A stretch of DNA of 44,341 bases, taken from JADHLJ01 sp038118725 (lineage in GTDB: Bacteria; Pseudomonadota; Alphaproteobacteria; Thalassobaculales; Thalassobaculaceae). The number at the start of each line of letters is the position of its first letter. Positions within the stretch are counted from its first letter, which is position 1. The position numbers were made by a program, and so were the translations under genes. Shown one piece after another: positions 1-8,946 of the stretch. The notes beneath the pieces are model-generated. The model was given only the letters and a program-made list of their open reading frames with translations, had not been told where the DNA came from and searched no databases. The stretch covers positions 1 to 44,341 of the forward strand of contig JAYOIK010000041.1 of assembly GCA_038118725.1 (NCBI GenBank), in the 5' to 3' direction.

Positions 1-1005
1 GGCGAAACCTTGGACGACCTCGGCCCGCACCTCACCTTGCCGTATGAACCCGCGTTTCGCGAAAGATTGCGCGATCTCATCGCCGGCAAGGGCGATATCG
101 GCGCGGTCGAGGAGGAACTCACCGGCTATCACGCGCGCGCGGTCACGGTATTGCTCCGCTCCGCGGGCATGAACGCCAAGGAGATCGACGTCATCGGTTT
201 TCACGGCCACACGATCCTCCACAATCCAGACGACGGCAACACCTGGCAGATCGGCGACGGCGCCAAGCTCGCCAAGGAAACCGGCATCGACGTGGTCTTC
301 GATCTGCGCGCCGCCGACGTCGCCGCCGGCGGCCAGGGCGCTCCGCTGGCGCCGGTTTTTCATCGGGCGCTGTCCGGTCGGATGATGCGCCCCCTGGCGG
401 TTCTCAATATCGGCGGCGTGGCGAACGTCACCTGGATCGGCGGCGGAGACGAGGATTTGATCGGATTCGATACCGGGCCGGGCAATGCCTTGCTCGATGA
501 TTGGGTCCGGCGCCACACCGGCGAACCCTTCGACCGCGACGGCGCGCTCGCGGCAAGCGGCCGCGCCTCTCCGGTCAAGCTGGCCAAGCTGTTGACCCAT
601 CCCTATTTCAAGCAAAAGCCGCCAAAATCCCTGGACCGGGACGACTTCGTCGGCTTCACCAGCGAGGCGCTGAAGGACCAGTCGCCGGCCGACGGCGCGG
701 CGCTGTTGACCGCCTTCACCGTTGAATCGATCGCTCAATCGGTCAACCATCTGCCGCTCCCACCGATGCAGTGGATCGTCGTCGGCGGCGGACGGCACAA
801 CCAGGCGATCATGGGCGGGTTGCGCACCCGGCTGGAGGGCGAGGTCATCAGTGGCGAGGATGTCAACTGGTCGGGCGACGCGGTCGAGGCCCAGGCCTTC
901 GGCTTTCTGGCGGTACGGTCCCGGCTTGGATTGCCGATAAGCTATCCCGGCACCACCGGCGCGCCCCAACCGATGAGCGGCGGCGTCTTTGTTCCCAAGC
1001 CTTAA
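1..1005 (+). CDS. anmK: Anhydro-N-acetylmuramic acid kinase (5' truncated by window edge)
   Basis: The frame is open from base 1, and a TTG at base 10 is not convincing as the true start, so the N-terminus with the first ATP-binding loop lies outside the window; 334 residues remain. AnmK phosphorylates and hydrates 1,6-anhydro-MurNAc to MurNAc-6-phosphate in cytoplasmic cell-wall recycling. Family hallmarks are visible in order: IGFHGHTILHNP with a following WQIGDG, the DLRAADVAAGGQGAPLAP segment, LNIGGVANVTW, GFDTGPGNALLDDW, and a C-terminal VVGGGRHN sugar-kinase loop. It ends with TAA at 1005. Downstream is an unrelated acyl-CoA ligase in the same direction, 95 bp away. Identification is confident from motif content; completeness of the gene cannot be judged here. 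Confidence 0.95.
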   Translation, partial: GETLDDLGPHLTLPYEPAFRERLRDLIAGKGDIGAVEEELTGYHARAVTVLLRSAGMNAKEIDVIGFHGHTILHNPDDGNTWQIGDGAKLAKETGIDVVFDLRAADVAAGGQGAPLAPVFHRALSGRMMRPLAVLNIGGVANVTWIGGGDEDLIGFDTGPGNALLDDWVRRHTGEPFDRDGALAASGRASPVKLAKLLTHPYFKQKPPKSLDRDDFVGFTSEALKDQSPADGAALLTAFTVESIAQSVNHLPLPPMQWIVVGGGRHNQAIMGGLRTRLEGEVISGEDVNWSGDAVEAQAFGFLAVRSRLGLPISYPGTTGAPQPMSGGVFVPKP

Positions 1006-1100
1006 CCGGCGCGCCGGCGATATTGCGCCGATCGCGGGACCCCGGTAATTTTCGGCGAATGCATTGACACGGGCCGTGGTGCCCGCTTGGGAGATTTCAG

Positions 1101-2726
1101 ATGAGCGGGCATCCCTTCGAGACCGATCTGGACAAGAATCCAGCCAATTACGTGCCGCTGACACCCCTTTCGTTCCTGGCGCGCACGGCCGCGGTGTTTC
1201 CGAGCCGGACCTCGGTCATCCATGGGGACCAGCGCTTCACCTGGGCCGAGACCCGGGAGCGGTGCCACCGTCTCGCCTCGGCGCTGACCAAGCACGGGAT
1301 CGGCAAGGGCGATACGGTGACCGTCATGGCGCCGAACGTGCCGCCGTCCTTCGAGGCGACTTTCGGGGTCCCGATGACCGGCGCGGTTCTGAACGCCCTC
1401 AACATCCGCCTCGACGCGGCGACCATCGCCTTCATCCTGAACCACGGCGAGGCCAAGGCGCTGATCACGGATACCGAATTCGCGCCGGTGATCAAGCAGG
1501 CCCTGGCCGAGATCGGCCGCGAGATCCTGGTCATCGACTACGCCGATCCGACCATCGAGGGTGGCGCGCGTCTCGGCTCGGTCGAATACGAGGAGTTTCT
1601 CGCGAGCGGCGACCCCGCCTTCGAGGCGGTCATGCCCACCTCCGAATGGGACTCCCTGGCGTTGAACTACACCTCCGGGACCACCGGGAATCCCAAGGGC
1701 GTGGTCTATCACCATCGTGGCGCCTATCTGAACGCGATCGGCAACAGCACCGTCTGGGGCATGAAGAAGCACCCGACCTATCTCTGGACCCTGCCGATGT
1801 TCCATTGCAACGGCTGGTGCTTTCCCTGGACCGTCACGATGCTGGGCGGGACCCATGTCTGCCTGCGCCGGGTCGAGGCAAAGCCGATCAACGACGCCAT
1901 CGCCGACCACAAGGTCAGCCATATGTGCGGCGCGCCCGTGGTCATGAACATGCTGCTGAACGCCCCCGCCGAGGCGAGCCGCGACTGGGATCACCCGCTG
2001 GCGATGATGACCGCCGGCGCCGCCCCGCCCGCCGCCGTGATCGAGGGGATGGAGGCCAAGGGCGTGGCGATCACCCATGTCTACGGCCTGACCGAGGTCT
2101 ATGGCCCGGTCACGGTCTGCGAATGGCATGACGAATGGAACGATTTGCCCATGGGCGAGCAGGCGGACCTGAAATCACGCCAGGGTGTGCGCTATCCCGT
2201 GCTCGAGGGTCTGATGGTCGCCGATCCCGAGACGCTCGAGCCGGTGCCGAGCGACGGCGAGACCATGGGCGAGGTGATGATGCGCGGCAACGTGGTGATG
2301 AAGGGTTACCTGAAGAACCCCACCGCGACCGAGGAATCCTTCAAGGGCGGCTGGTTCCATACCGGTGATCTGGGGGTGATGCATCCCTCCGGCTATATCG
2401 AACTCAAGGACCGCTCCAAGGACATCATCATCTCCGGCGGCGAGAATATCAGCACCATCGAGGTCGAGGGCGTGCTGTTCCGCCATCCCGAGGTTCTGGA
2501 AGCCGCCGTGGTCGCCCGCCCGGACGACAAATGGGGCGAGACGCCCTGCGCCTTCGTCACCCTGAAGCCCGGCGGCACCATCGACGAAGCCGGCCTGATC
2601 GCCTATTGCCGGGATAACATGGCCCATTTCAAGGCCCCGAAAACCGTGGTCTTTGGCGATCTGCCCAAGACCTCAACGGGCAAGGTCCAGAAGTTCACGC
2701 TAAGGGATCGCGCGCGGGCGCTTTAG
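1101..2726 (+). CDS. Acyl-CoA synthetase (AMP-forming), DmdB/medium-chain ligase-like
   Basis: This is a 541-residue member of the ANL superfamily, which activates a carboxylic acid as an acyl-AMP and transfers it to CoA. Visible motifs are the P-loop YTSGTTGNPKG at residues 190-200, YGLTE at about 328-332, the GWFHTGDLG hinge region at about 417-425, DRSKDIIISGGENI at about 437-450, and the catalytic lysine of the C-terminal domain, K528 in LPKTSTGK. Length matches the 3-methylmercaptopropionyl-CoA ligase / medium-chain acyl-CoA ligase branch (about 540). The ATG at 1101 has a GGGAG ribosome site at 1089-1093. Substrate cannot be read from sequence. It is convergent with hyuB, with an inverted repeat between them. 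No beta-oxidation partner is adjacent; the nearest acyl-CoA dehydrogenase is about 32 kb away. Confidence 0.9.
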   Translation: MSGHPFETDLDKNPANYVPLTPLSFLARTAAVFPSRTSVIHGDQRFTWAETRERCHRLASALTKHGIGKGDTVTVMAPNVPPSFEATFGVPMTGAVLNALNIRLDAATIAFILNHGEAKALITDTEFAPVIKQALAEIGREILVIDYADPTIEGGARLGSVEYEEFLASGDPAFEAVMPTSEWDSLALNYTSGTTGNPKGVVYHHRGAYLNAIGNSTVWGMKKHPTYLWTLPMFHCNGWCFPWTVTMLGGTHVCLRRVEAKPINDAIADHKVSHMCGAPVVMNMLLNAPAEASRDWDHPLAMMTAGAAPPAAVIEGMEAKGVAITHVYGLTEVYGPVTVCEWHDEWNDLPMGEQADLKSRQGVRYPVLEGLMVADPETLEPVPSDGETMGEVMMRGNVVMKGYLKNPTATEESFKGGWFHTGDLGVMHPSGYIELKDRSKDIIISGGENISTIEVEGVLFRHPEVLEAAVVARPDDKWGETPCAFVTLKPGGTIDEAGLIAYCRDNMAHFKAPKTVVFGDLPKTSTGKVQKFTLRDRARAL

Positions 2727-2750
2727 GGGGACGGGCGATATAACCCTCTG

Positions 2751-2853
2751 CCATCGCCCTGGCGAAAGGCGGGGCCTCGAACGGTTCCAGGTGATAAGAC
2801 GACTACCGTAAAGGTCACCCATCGCGGGGTCCCGCCTTGCGCCAGGACGACGG
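2751..2853. repeat. Dispersed imperfect palindrome, family A
   Basis: Two roughly 30-bp arms (2751-2780 and 2824-2853) are inverted copies of each other at about 24 of 30 positions, with a core of CCTGGCG. It fills the gap between the convergent acyl-CoA ligase and hyuB genes. The right arm, read on the minus strand, shares the 14-mer CCGTCGTCCTGGCG with the element at 14792-14893, so this is a repeat family and not a unique terminator. Its hairpin could still act as a bidirectional terminator. Confidence 0.7.
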
Positions 2854-2879
2854 CTAGTGTCCAACCCCTCCTCCGGAGA

Positions 2880-4505
2880 TCACCACGACACGTCGTGAAC
2901 GGCGCGGGCCACCTCCGGGGAGATGCGGTCCTCGGCCAAGTCACGGCGTACCAGATCCGGGTCGCGAGCCGCTGGATCGCCATATCCTCCCGACCCCGGC
3001 GTGGTGATCGAGACCGCGTGCCCGGCGGCGAGATCGCCTCGACCGCCGACCAGCGGCGGGTCCGCCTCGACCGAATAGCGCCCACCCTCGTGGCCACCGA
3101 AAAGGCCCCAAGGACTGGTTTTGAGCCGTGTGCCGCGCACCGAAACCCAGCAGTTATGATCGACCGCGCGGATCTGGCGACGTAGCGCCATGCCGCCGCG
3201 CCAGGTTCCGGGTCCACCGGAATCGCGCACCAGCTCATAGCGGTCGACCACCAGGGGGTATTCGGGCTCCAACCCCTCAATCGGCAGGTTCGAGGTATTG
3301 GTGATATGCGCCTGCACCCCGTCCAGTCCGTCCTTGGTCGCCCGCGCGCCGAAACCGCCGCCGAGGGTTTCGAGATAGACGTAATAGTCCCCGGTCCTGG
3401 GATTGACGCCGCTGAAGGTCGCGGCGACCACCGCGCCGTTGCACGCGGCGATCACCCGCTCCGGCACCGCCTTGGCCAGCGCGCCGAGGATCAGATCCAC
3501 CACCCGCTGGCAGGTATTGGTTCGGCCATTGACCGCCGCCGGCGGGGCGGCGTTGACAATCGAGGCCTCGGGCGCGCTGACGCTGATCGGGCGGAACAAC
3601 CCGGCATTCGGCGGCGCCTCGGGGTCGGCGATGGTCTTGACCGCGTAATAGACCGTGGCCAACAGGGCGGTGTTGACGATGTTCAAACCCGCCGGCACCT
3701 GTGGCGGATTGCCCGCGAAATCCAAGTGGATGGTTTCACCTGTCACCTCGACCCGCACCTTGAAGGTGAGCGGCTCCGGCTGCTCGTCTCCCTCGAAGAC
3801 ATCCTCGAAGTCATAGATACCGTCGGGAATGGCCGCGATCCCGGCCCGCATGCGGCGCTCGGCATAGTCGAGAAGTTCATCGAACACCCGGTTCAGAAGC
3901 GCCACGCCATAGCGGTCGCACAGAGCTTGAAAACGCCTGATACCGAAATGATTGGCGGCGACCTGGGCGCGGAAGTCGGCCAGGCGTTCCCTGGGCACCT
4001 GACAATTGAGCAGGATCAGATCCAGCACATCCTGTTGCAACTCGCCGGCGCGATGCAGGCGGATCGGCGGGATCCGCAGTCCTTCCTGAAAAATATGCTT
4101 ATGTCCACGATCGACGAAATCCGCGTGATGCGCCAGGTTCGTCGCCCAGCCCACCAGGGCGCCCTGGTAAAAGATCGGCGAGGCGAACACGATGTCCGGC
4201 AGATGCGTGCCGCCGCCGGTATAGGCATCGTTGCCGATGAAAAGATCGCCTTCCTGGATCGTCTCCACGGGGTGGCGTTTCACCACTTCCTCGACCACGC
4301 CCATGAGCGAGCCGAGATGGATCGGAATATGCTCGGCCTGGTAAAGCGTGCGTCCGGCGGCGTCGAACAGCACCGTCGAGCAGTCGCGCCGCTCCTTGAT
4401 ATTGGTCGAATAGGAGGCTCGGATCAGGGTCTCGCCCATCTCCTCGGCGATCGAGGCGATGGCGCTGCCGATGACTTCGACGGTGATCGGATCGGGCGTG
4501 GTCAT
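2880..4505 (-). CDS. hyuB: Hydantoinase B / oxoprolinase family protein
   Basis: The product of 541 residues is the B subunit type of ATP-dependent N-methylhydantoinase / 5-oxoprolinase / acetophenone-carboxylase-like enzymes. It opens with PDPITVEVIGSAIASIAEEM, typical of the family, followed by ERRDCSTVLFD, the HLPDIVFASPIF segment, and a C-terminal VRDSGGPGTWRGGM motif, in the conserved order. The ATG at 4505 overlaps the last base of the hyuA stop (TGATG), so translation is likely coupled; a TTG one codon upstream is also open. HyuA and HyuB homologues act together in ATP-driven cleavage or carboxylation of cyclic amides or ketones, and the true substrate is not predictable. It is convergent with the acyl-CoA ligase. 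Confidence 0.93.
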   Translation of the reverse strand: MTTPDPITVEVIGSAIASIAEEMGETLIRASYSTNIKERRDCSTVLFDAAGRTLYQAEHIPIHLGSLMGVVEEVVKRHPVETIQEGDLFIGNDAYTGGGTHLPDIVFASPIFYQGALVGWATNLAHHADFVDRGHKHIFQEGLRIPPIRLHRAGELQQDVLDLILLNCQVPRERLADFRAQVAANHFGIRRFQALCDRYGVALLNRVFDELLDYAERRMRAGIAAIPDGIYDFEDVFEGDEQPEPLTFKVRVEVTGETIHLDFAGNPPQVPAGLNIVNTALLATVYYAVKTIADPEAPPNAGLFRPISVSAPEASIVNAAPPAAVNGRTNTCQRVVDLILGALAKAVPERVIAACNGAVVAATFSGVNPRTGDYYVYLETLGGGFGARATKDGLDGVQAHITNTSNLPIEGLEPEYPLVVDRYELVRDSGGPGTWRGGMALRRQIRAVDHNCWVSVRGTRLKTSPWGLFGGHEGGRYSVEADPPLVGGRGDLAAGHAVSITTPGSGGYGDPAARDPDLVRRDLAEDRISPEVARAVHDVSW

Positions 4506-6568
4506 CAAGCCTCCTCCTCGCGCAGAACGAGATTGAAGATGCGGTCGACGGTCGCCGTTTGCCCGGCGAGCACCAGGGTTGTTGAATCGAATTGGGTGAT
4601 CACCGCCGGCCCGATCACCCGGTTGCCGGGGCGAAGGAGATCTCGATCATAGATCGGCGTGTCGGTGAACGCGCCGTCCTCGGACGCGTAAACGGGACGC
4701 CGTGAGACCAGCGCGGCCGCGGGATCCGGCCCCTCCTCGTCGGCGCTTTCAAAGCCTGGCTTGTCGACCAGTCCCGAGGCTCGAAATCGCAAGGTGATCA
4801 ATTCCACCGGTTCCTCCGGCGCCACATAGCCATAACGCCGCTCGTGCATCTCGGCGAAATTCGCCGCCAGCTGCTTGAGGAACGCGGCATCATCCCCGAT
4901 TTCGGGAACCGCCACGTTAAGCTCGTGGTTCTGGCCGGCGTAGCGCATGTCGGCGGTGACGCCGGTCGCCCGGCGTTCCGGCGCGACATTCTCGATCGTG
5001 AACCAGGCCTCCGCCTCGGCCCTAAGCTGGCTGATCGCCTCACGCGCCACGCCGACACCACCGGCGTCCAATCTGGTGCGGCGCGTGACCGAAAAATCCT
5101 GGCTGACGTCGGTCAGCAGCAAGCCCAGCGCGCAAAGAATGCCCGGATTGCGCGGCACCAGTACCCGCCCCATGCCCAATTCCCGCGCCAGCCGCCCGGC
5201 ATGGGCCGGCCCGCCGCCGCCAAACGGGATCAGGCAATAGTCACGCGGGTCGTATCCGCGCTGCACCGAAATCAAGCGAATGGCCCGCGCCATGTTCGCG
5301 GTGACCACGCGCACGATCCCGGCCGCCGTCTCCAACGGGCCCAGACCGATCCGCGCGCCCAGGCGTTCCATCGCGGCCATCGCCCGGTCATGATCGATCT
5401 CCATGCGCCCGCCGAGAAGCCGGTTCGGGTCCAGCACGCCCATGACGACATTGGCGTCGGTCACCGTCGGCTCCTCGTTACCGAGCCCATAGCAGACCGG
5501 CCCCGGCTCGGCGCCGGCGCTACGCGGGCCGACCTTGAGAAATCCGCCGCTATCGATATGCGCGATGGAGCCGCCACCGGCGCCGACGGTCTGGATATCG
5601 ATCATCGGCACCTTGATCGGGTAGCCATGCACCTCGGCTTCGATGGTCAGGCCCGGCGCGCCGCCCTCGATCAAGGCCACATCGGTCGAGGTGCCCCCCA
5701 TGTCGAAGGTGATGAGGTCATGCTCGCCCACCATGCGCGCGGTCTCCAACGCCCCCACAACACCGGTGCTGGGGCCGGAAAGGATGGTGCGAACGGGGTG
5801 CTCGGACGCGGTCTCGAAACTGATCGTGCCGCCGTTGGATTGGGTGATATGCGGGGCCACCGCGACGCCGGCCTCGCGCAACCGAGGTGTGAGATTGTCA
5901 AGATAGCCGCGCATGATCGGGCCCAGGAACGCGTTCACCACCGTGGTGCTCAGCCGCTCGTACTCGCGAAATTCGGGGCATACACGATGCGCGCATGTCA
6001 CGAATACGCCTGGGCCAAGTTCCTCGGCGAGCCCCTCGGCGATCAAAATCTCGTGGCTTGGATCGAGAAAGCCGTACAAGAGACAGATCGCCACCGCCTC
6101 GACACCCTGAGCCTTGAGCACCCGCGCGACGGTTTTGATCTCCCCAGCATCCGGCGCGCGCTCAACGCGTCCGTCGTAGTGCACCCGCGCGGCGACCTCG
6201 TGCCGGCGATCGCGAGGGACAAGAGGTTCCGGCTTGTCGGTCTGCAAATCATAGAGATGCGGCCGGCGTTGCCGCGCAAGCTCCAACAGATCCCGAAACC
6301 CCTCGTTGGTCACAAGCCCGGTGCGCGCGCCACGGCCCTGGATCAGGGCATTGGTCGAAACCGTCGTGCCGTGGCCGAAGAACGAAACCTCGGCGGGCTC
6401 GGAGCTCTGGCGGCGTTCGAGAATCTCCCGGGTGCCCCCGGCTATGGCGATAGAGGGATCCGTCGGCGTACTCGGAAGTTTCCAGACCGAAACCCGACCG
6501 CTGTCCTCATCCAACAGACAAACGTCCGTGAACGTACCGCCTGAATCAATGCCAATCCGAAAAGCCAT
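4505..6568 (-). CDS. hyuA: Hydantoinase A / oxoprolinase family protein
   Basis: The product is 687 residues and is the ATP-binding partner of hyuB. The N-terminus MAFRIGIDSGGTFTD carries the family's phosphate-binding GGTFTD loop, and a second loop FDMGGTSTD and GAGGGSIAHID follow mid-protein, as in HyuA proteins. The frame is open 30 codons further upstream, but conserved sequence begins exactly at the methionine at 6568, so I chose that start; the rejected extension has no family resemblance. Length fits the 680-700 usual for bacterial HyuA. The pair forms a two-gene operon transcribed toward the acyl-CoA ligase. No hydantoin racemase, permease or regulator is adjacent, though a racemase-like gene lies 10 kb away. 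Confidence 0.93.
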   Translation of the reverse strand: MAFRIGIDSGGTFTDVCLLDEDSGRVSVWKLPSTPTDPSIAIAGGTREILERRQSSEPAEVSFFGHGTTVSTNALIQGRGARTGLVTNEGFRDLLELARQRRPHLYDLQTDKPEPLVPRDRRHEVAARVHYDGRVERAPDAGEIKTVARVLKAQGVEAVAICLLYGFLDPSHEILIAEGLAEELGPGVFVTCAHRVCPEFREYERLSTTVVNAFLGPIMRGYLDNLTPRLREAGVAVAPHITQSNGGTISFETASEHPVRTILSGPSTGVVGALETARMVGEHDLITFDMGGTSTDVALIEGGAPGLTIEAEVHGYPIKVPMIDIQTVGAGGGSIAHIDSGGFLKVGPRSAGAEPGPVCYGLGNEEPTVTDANVVMGVLDPNRLLGGRMEIDHDRAMAAMERLGARIGLGPLETAAGIVRVVTANMARAIRLISVQRGYDPRDYCLIPFGGGGPAHAGRLARELGMGRVLVPRNPGILCALGLLLTDVSQDFSVTRRTRLDAGGVGVAREAISQLRAEAEAWFTIENVAPERRATGVTADMRYAGQNHELNVAVPEIGDDAAFLKQLAANFAEMHERRYGYVAPEEPVELITLRFRASGLVDKPGFESADEEGPDPAAALVSRRPVYASEDGAFTDTPIYDRDLLRPGNRVIGPAVITQFDSTTLVLAGQTATVDRIFNLVLREEEA

Positions 6569-6744
6569 GCCTACTCTCACCTCGCCCCATCGGAAGCACC
6601 ATACATGCATCGCAAGTGCTCCGGCGATCCCGTTGCGGATGCCTGACATGAAAACCAAAACATGTCGTCACTAGCGAGACCATTGGTTCGCATTCCCAGA
6701 CCATGGCAAGGTGGCATTTCCGAGGAATCCGTGGACACGACCTC

Positions 6745-7791
6745 ATGACCGATGAGTACCCCTTTCTAACCGCCTATCCCAACTGTCCGGTCTGTGGCGG
6801 CGACAACCGCGAGGAAAGTACTCTCGACCGGCGCGACGCTGGTTTTTATCTCCGCGCGCTCGCGACCCAGATCGGCATCACGCCCGACGCCCTGCTTGCC
6901 TTGATGCCTCTACACAGCTGCCGGCGCTGCGAGACGGTGTGGTTCGATCCCTGGTTCACGCCCGAAGCTATCGCTAGTGTCTATGGTTACGTGGGGGGAC
7001 GGCATCGCCATGGCTGGTCAATCCTGAACGCCTGGGCCAGCGGAACACCAAGAGCTGACTTGGACTTGTTGCCCAGGACCTGGAAACTATTGACTCGAGC
7101 GCTGCCGGATATCTCGAGCTACGCGGAGGTTAACTGTCCGTTTTCCGGATTGTTGTCGCACCTACATGAACTGCGGCACCCCGAAGCGAAACGCATTTCG
7201 ATCGCCGGCAAACTCATCCAGCTCGGCGAGATGTTTCGCTCATCGGCGCTTGAGCCCGAATATGCGTCCGAGAGAAGTTTCACGGAGATTACCGGTGTTT
7301 CCCCCCATTGGATTGTCGGCGGCGCGAATGCCCCACATCCCCGGTGTTATCTAATCAACGAGCCAAGTGGGATGTGCTGGGATCACTCCTGCATTCATCA
7401 TGGGGCTAGTTGCAGGGCATTGGCGCAAGATGTTTTTTTCGACGCGCCCACCACCTTCGAGGCGCTGCGTGACCGAGGCGACCGCGTATCGGCTGTAGGC
7501 TTGTTCAGCACGCTGGACCACTTCCCGGATCCGATGCGAGTCCTCGACAAGGCCATCCAGTCGGCGGAGCTGGTGATCGCCGAATTGCACCCTGTCGAAA
7601 GGCCGGACCCGCAACATCTCTACAATTTCGGGAGCGGCCTCGTGGATTTGCTTATCGAACGCGGAGTTTCCTGTGTCGATGTAACGGACCGGCTCACAAA
7701 CGACGGTCGATTGGGTGAAAACCGTCGTTATCTGCTGTTCTCGGACAGCATTGACCTAGCCAACCGTCTTGATGGCTTGACGCTGGACTAG
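6745..7791 (+). CDS. Zinc-ribbon protein with degenerate methyltransferase-like fold
   Basis: The 348-residue product begins with a zinc-ribbon pattern, CPVCGG followed about 45 residues later by CRRCETVWFDPWFTPE, which is the N-terminal layout of sugar C-methyltransferases of glycan clusters. Where those enzymes carry the SAM-binding glycine motif, this protein has YAEVNCPFSGLL, lacking GxGxG. The later segment LFSTLDHFPDPMRVLDKAI resembles the family's post-motif region. I infer a methyltransferase fold that has lost or altered cofactor binding. The frame also opens at an ATG at 6703; neither start has a good ribosome site, and 6745 is preferred because it places the conserved cysteines near the N-terminus. 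It is convergent with the methyltransferase gene at 7885. Base composition is softer than in flanking genes. Confidence 0.6.
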   Translation: MTDEYPFLTAYPNCPVCGGDNREESTLDRRDAGFYLRALATQIGITPDALLALMPLHSCRRCETVWFDPWFTPEAIASVYGYVGGRHRHGWSILNAWASGTPRADLDLLPRTWKLLTRALPDISSYAEVNCPFSGLLSHLHELRHPEAKRISIAGKLIQLGEMFRSSALEPEYASERSFTEITGVSPHWIVGGANAPHPRCYLINEPSGMCWDHSCIHHGASCRALAQDVFFDAPTTFEALRDRGDRVSAVGLFSTLDHFPDPMRVLDKAIQSAELVIAELHPVERPDPQHLYNFGSGLVDLLIERGVSCVDVTDRLTNDGRLGENRRYLLFSDSIDLANRLDGLTLD

Positions 7792-7884
7792 CCTGGCCCC
7801 CGATCAGCTCAATCTCACCGAAGCCAGGGGCGTTTCACGACCAAATCTTCGTCACCATGCGATTCCAATCAAACCGATCGCCCC

Positions 7885-8865
7885 CTAATGTTTCCGGACT
7901 ATCCGGCGGAAAATCGGGTCGGGATCGTGATACCCCGAGGTTGGATCAAGCTCATCGACCAGAACATCTCCGGTGATCGAGTCCCAGGGATAAGAATCGA
8001 AGCGCGTAACCTTGGCGTTGCGATTGATACAGGTGAATATGCCGCCGCTTCGAAGCGCGTGGGCCACCAGGGCAAAATAATCGGAGACATTGCCCTGGGT
8101 CATCTCTCCGAAAGAGGTGATATTGACCGCGACATCATGGCCGGCTTCGTCGAAAGCCGGGTTATTATTGTCATGAAACGTTACCAAGGCGTCCTCGGTC
8201 GGCTCGCCCGGGAGAGCCACGGAGATTTCCGGCACGAAACTCCGAAGCATCGCGAAGCCAAACGGAATGACGAAATCCAAATCCACCACGTCATGGCGCC
8301 TGATCTTCGTCAGTTCACGCAGGAACATCGGCAACAAACAACCACCGGCGCCAATCTCCAGAACCGTCATGCCGGAATCGTTCACGCATGTCGCGTGGTT
8401 AACGATCGCCCGCGCGGCATCCAAATTCTTGAGCAGATCATAGTGGTCCACCAATGATGGCAGAAGCGGATACCAGGATCTGATCAATGGCCCATCGCGC
8501 TCCATGAAAGTGTGGAAAATCGACTTTTGAAAGTCGGTTTCCGGTGGCTTTCCGAGGCCTTGGGCCGGACCGTCGACGAATTGGCCGATATATCCGCTGG
8601 CGAAGTATCCGGAGATCGCCAAAACCCTTTGTTCGATCGAATAGATGTAAATGAATTCATCTCGACGGTCGGACCAGTAACCCGAGATCTCGGCAGCGCC
8701 ATCCACGCGATTTTCCGAATAGCGCCTGATCCGTTCCCAATCCTCGTCTTGGATCGGCAGATACAGGATATCACGCACGACGTGAGTCTTTCCTTGTATA
8801 GTCAATCGAGAGCCGCGAAGCGCTCGGATTAACTGCTCGGGAAACCGGGCGATCTCGTAGAACAT
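7885..8865 (-). CDS. Putative SAM-dependent (sugar O-)methyltransferase
   Basis: The 326-residue product contains a class I methyltransferase motif I, VLEIGAGGCLLPMFL, near residue 170, then HDVVDLDF at the motif II position and a later ALRSGGIFTCINR segment resembling the usual GGxF motif. The long N-terminal region before the fold, with IRSWYPLLPSLVDHYDLL, resembles the putative sugar O-methyltransferases found in polysaccharide clusters. The ATG at 8865 is used; a TTG one codon earlier is open. It lies 78 bp downstream of the TPR-glycosyltransferase on the same strand, supporting a role in glycan decoration. The substrate is unknown. Confidence 0.65.
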   Translation of the reverse strand: MFYEIARFPEQLIRALRGSRLTIQGKTHVVRDILYLPIQDEDWERIRRYSENRVDGAAEISGYWSDRRDEFIYIYSIEQRVLAISGYFASGYIGQFVDGPAQGLGKPPETDFQKSIFHTFMERDGPLIRSWYPLLPSLVDHYDLLKNLDAARAIVNHATCVNDSGMTVLEIGAGGCLLPMFLRELTKIRRHDVVDLDFVIPFGFAMLRSFVPEISVALPGEPTEDALVTFHDNNNPAFDEAGHDVAVNITSFGEMTQGNVSDYFALVAHALRSGGIFTCINRNAKVTRFDSYPWDSITGDVLVDELDPTSGYHDPDPIFRRIVRKH

Positions 8866-8946
8866 CAAAACTGGCCCAAAAATAGCGTAGACGCGAAGCT
8901 GGGCACTGTAGTTAGGTCGCCGTGGTCGCGCCAGGGTAACCGTTGC

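Noticed and set aside
3306..4652. 448-codon plus-strand ORF antisense to hyuB
   Set aside because: It is the antisense shadow of a clear hydantoinase B gene and has histidine/arginine-rich, domain-free sequence.
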